DNA of 64,000 bases, taken from NCBI GenBank assembly GCA_003507655.1, contig DNUZ01000024.1:216012-280011 (forward strand), written 5' to 3'. The DNA comes from Lachnospiraceae bacterium (GTDB taxonomy: Bacteria > Bacillota > Clostridia > Lachnospirales > Lachnospiraceae). Shown here in pieces: positions 63,818 to 64,000 of the stretch. Made by a program: the position numbers and the translations under genes. Position 1 is the first letter of the stretch. Each line of letters begins with the position of its first letter. The notes beneath the pieces were generated by a model, which was not told the DNA's origin, did not search any database, and saw nothing but the letters and a program-made list of their open reading frames with translations.

Positions 63818-64000
63818 GCACAAAACCGGGTTTGTTTTGTTCCGTTGTACGAAAATAAGAAAATCTAAGTCTGCCTGAGTCAGGCTGTGATGGAGTGACG
63901 TGTACGTCTTAGACACCCCGTCCGTGGGGGGCTAAGACTTTTGCTGACGTCCATGGCAGCAAAACACTATACATGAACAGGCAGACTAAGATTTACTAAT
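63818..64000. repeat. Structured intergenic repeat, family 2, copy 2 (cut by window end)
   Basis: It starts GCACAAAACCGG and matches 31155-31337 base for base without gaps, with about 11 differences. The long stem near the ends is better paired here (CTGCCTG with CAGGCAG). The closing arm lies beyond the window edge. Confidence 0.8.

Overview
The window reads as chromosomal DNA of a spore-forming, low-GC Gram-positive anaerobe of the class Clostridia, most likely family Lachnospiraceae. Pointers are the spoIIA operon, a valine T-box, a CIRCE-controlled clpB, a PPi-type phosphofructokinase, a DUF5692 membrane protein, NPKTG-anchored surface proteins and a B. subtilis yceC-H-like Ter locus. I cannot fix the genus from sequence alone. 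Coding density is high. No tRNA, rRNA, CRISPR array, transposase or prophage gene was seen.

Layout. 1-2300: tail of an oxidoreductase operon ending in a DUF1667 protein, a DMT exporter, a 47-aa membrane peptide and a valS T-box leader. 2290-9500: valS, a DUF342 protein, and a tight folC - 47-aa ORF - zinc-ribbon/TPR cluster. 9650-12270: spoIIAA-spoIIAB-sigF plus a coiled-coil gene. 12280-15075: DUF5692 gene behind two FadR-type operators, an 800-bp gene-free stretch holding two structured elements, and a YoaK-type membrane protein. 15165-17710: polar amino acid ABC importer. 17847-20556: CIRCE and clpB. 20700-22519: O-acetylhomoserine sulfhydrylase plus an Rrf2 regulator behind a perfect palindrome. 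22600-25600: a second copy of a structured element, then an ECF sigma factor with a membrane-anchored beta-propeller partner. 25686-31017: PFK, a duplicated-domain protein, an autoregulated YtrA-ABC operon and a secreted lipase-like protein.

31469-49796 is a Ter-type stress locus: PRTase/TRSP, StiP/PELOTA, AIM24, CitE-like aldolase, YceG, TelA, two TerD proteins, a Ca-type P-ATPase and a HAD phosphatase. It is interrupted by two large cell-wall proteins and a TetR regulator (33854-39497). The first surface gene has a nonsense codon at codon 4. 49980-53826: an MCP with an FMN-binding lipoprotein, divergent from a diguanylate cyclase. 53930-57575: a heterodimeric ABC exporter. 57592-60171: a TetM/EF-G-like GTPase fused to a YacP/Rae1-like NYN nuclease domain. 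60212-63677: rpoN followed by a sigma-54 activator with an N-terminal HPr domain.

The most unusual items are two families of dispersed, highly structured intergenic repeats (13611-13769 with 22608-22760, and 31155-31375 with 63818-64000). The first shows compensatory base changes in two stems. The ribosomal GTPase-nuclease fusion, the HPr-sigma-54 activator and the interrupted Ter locus come next. Small genes of 47, 47 and 59 codons were found by reading the gaps.
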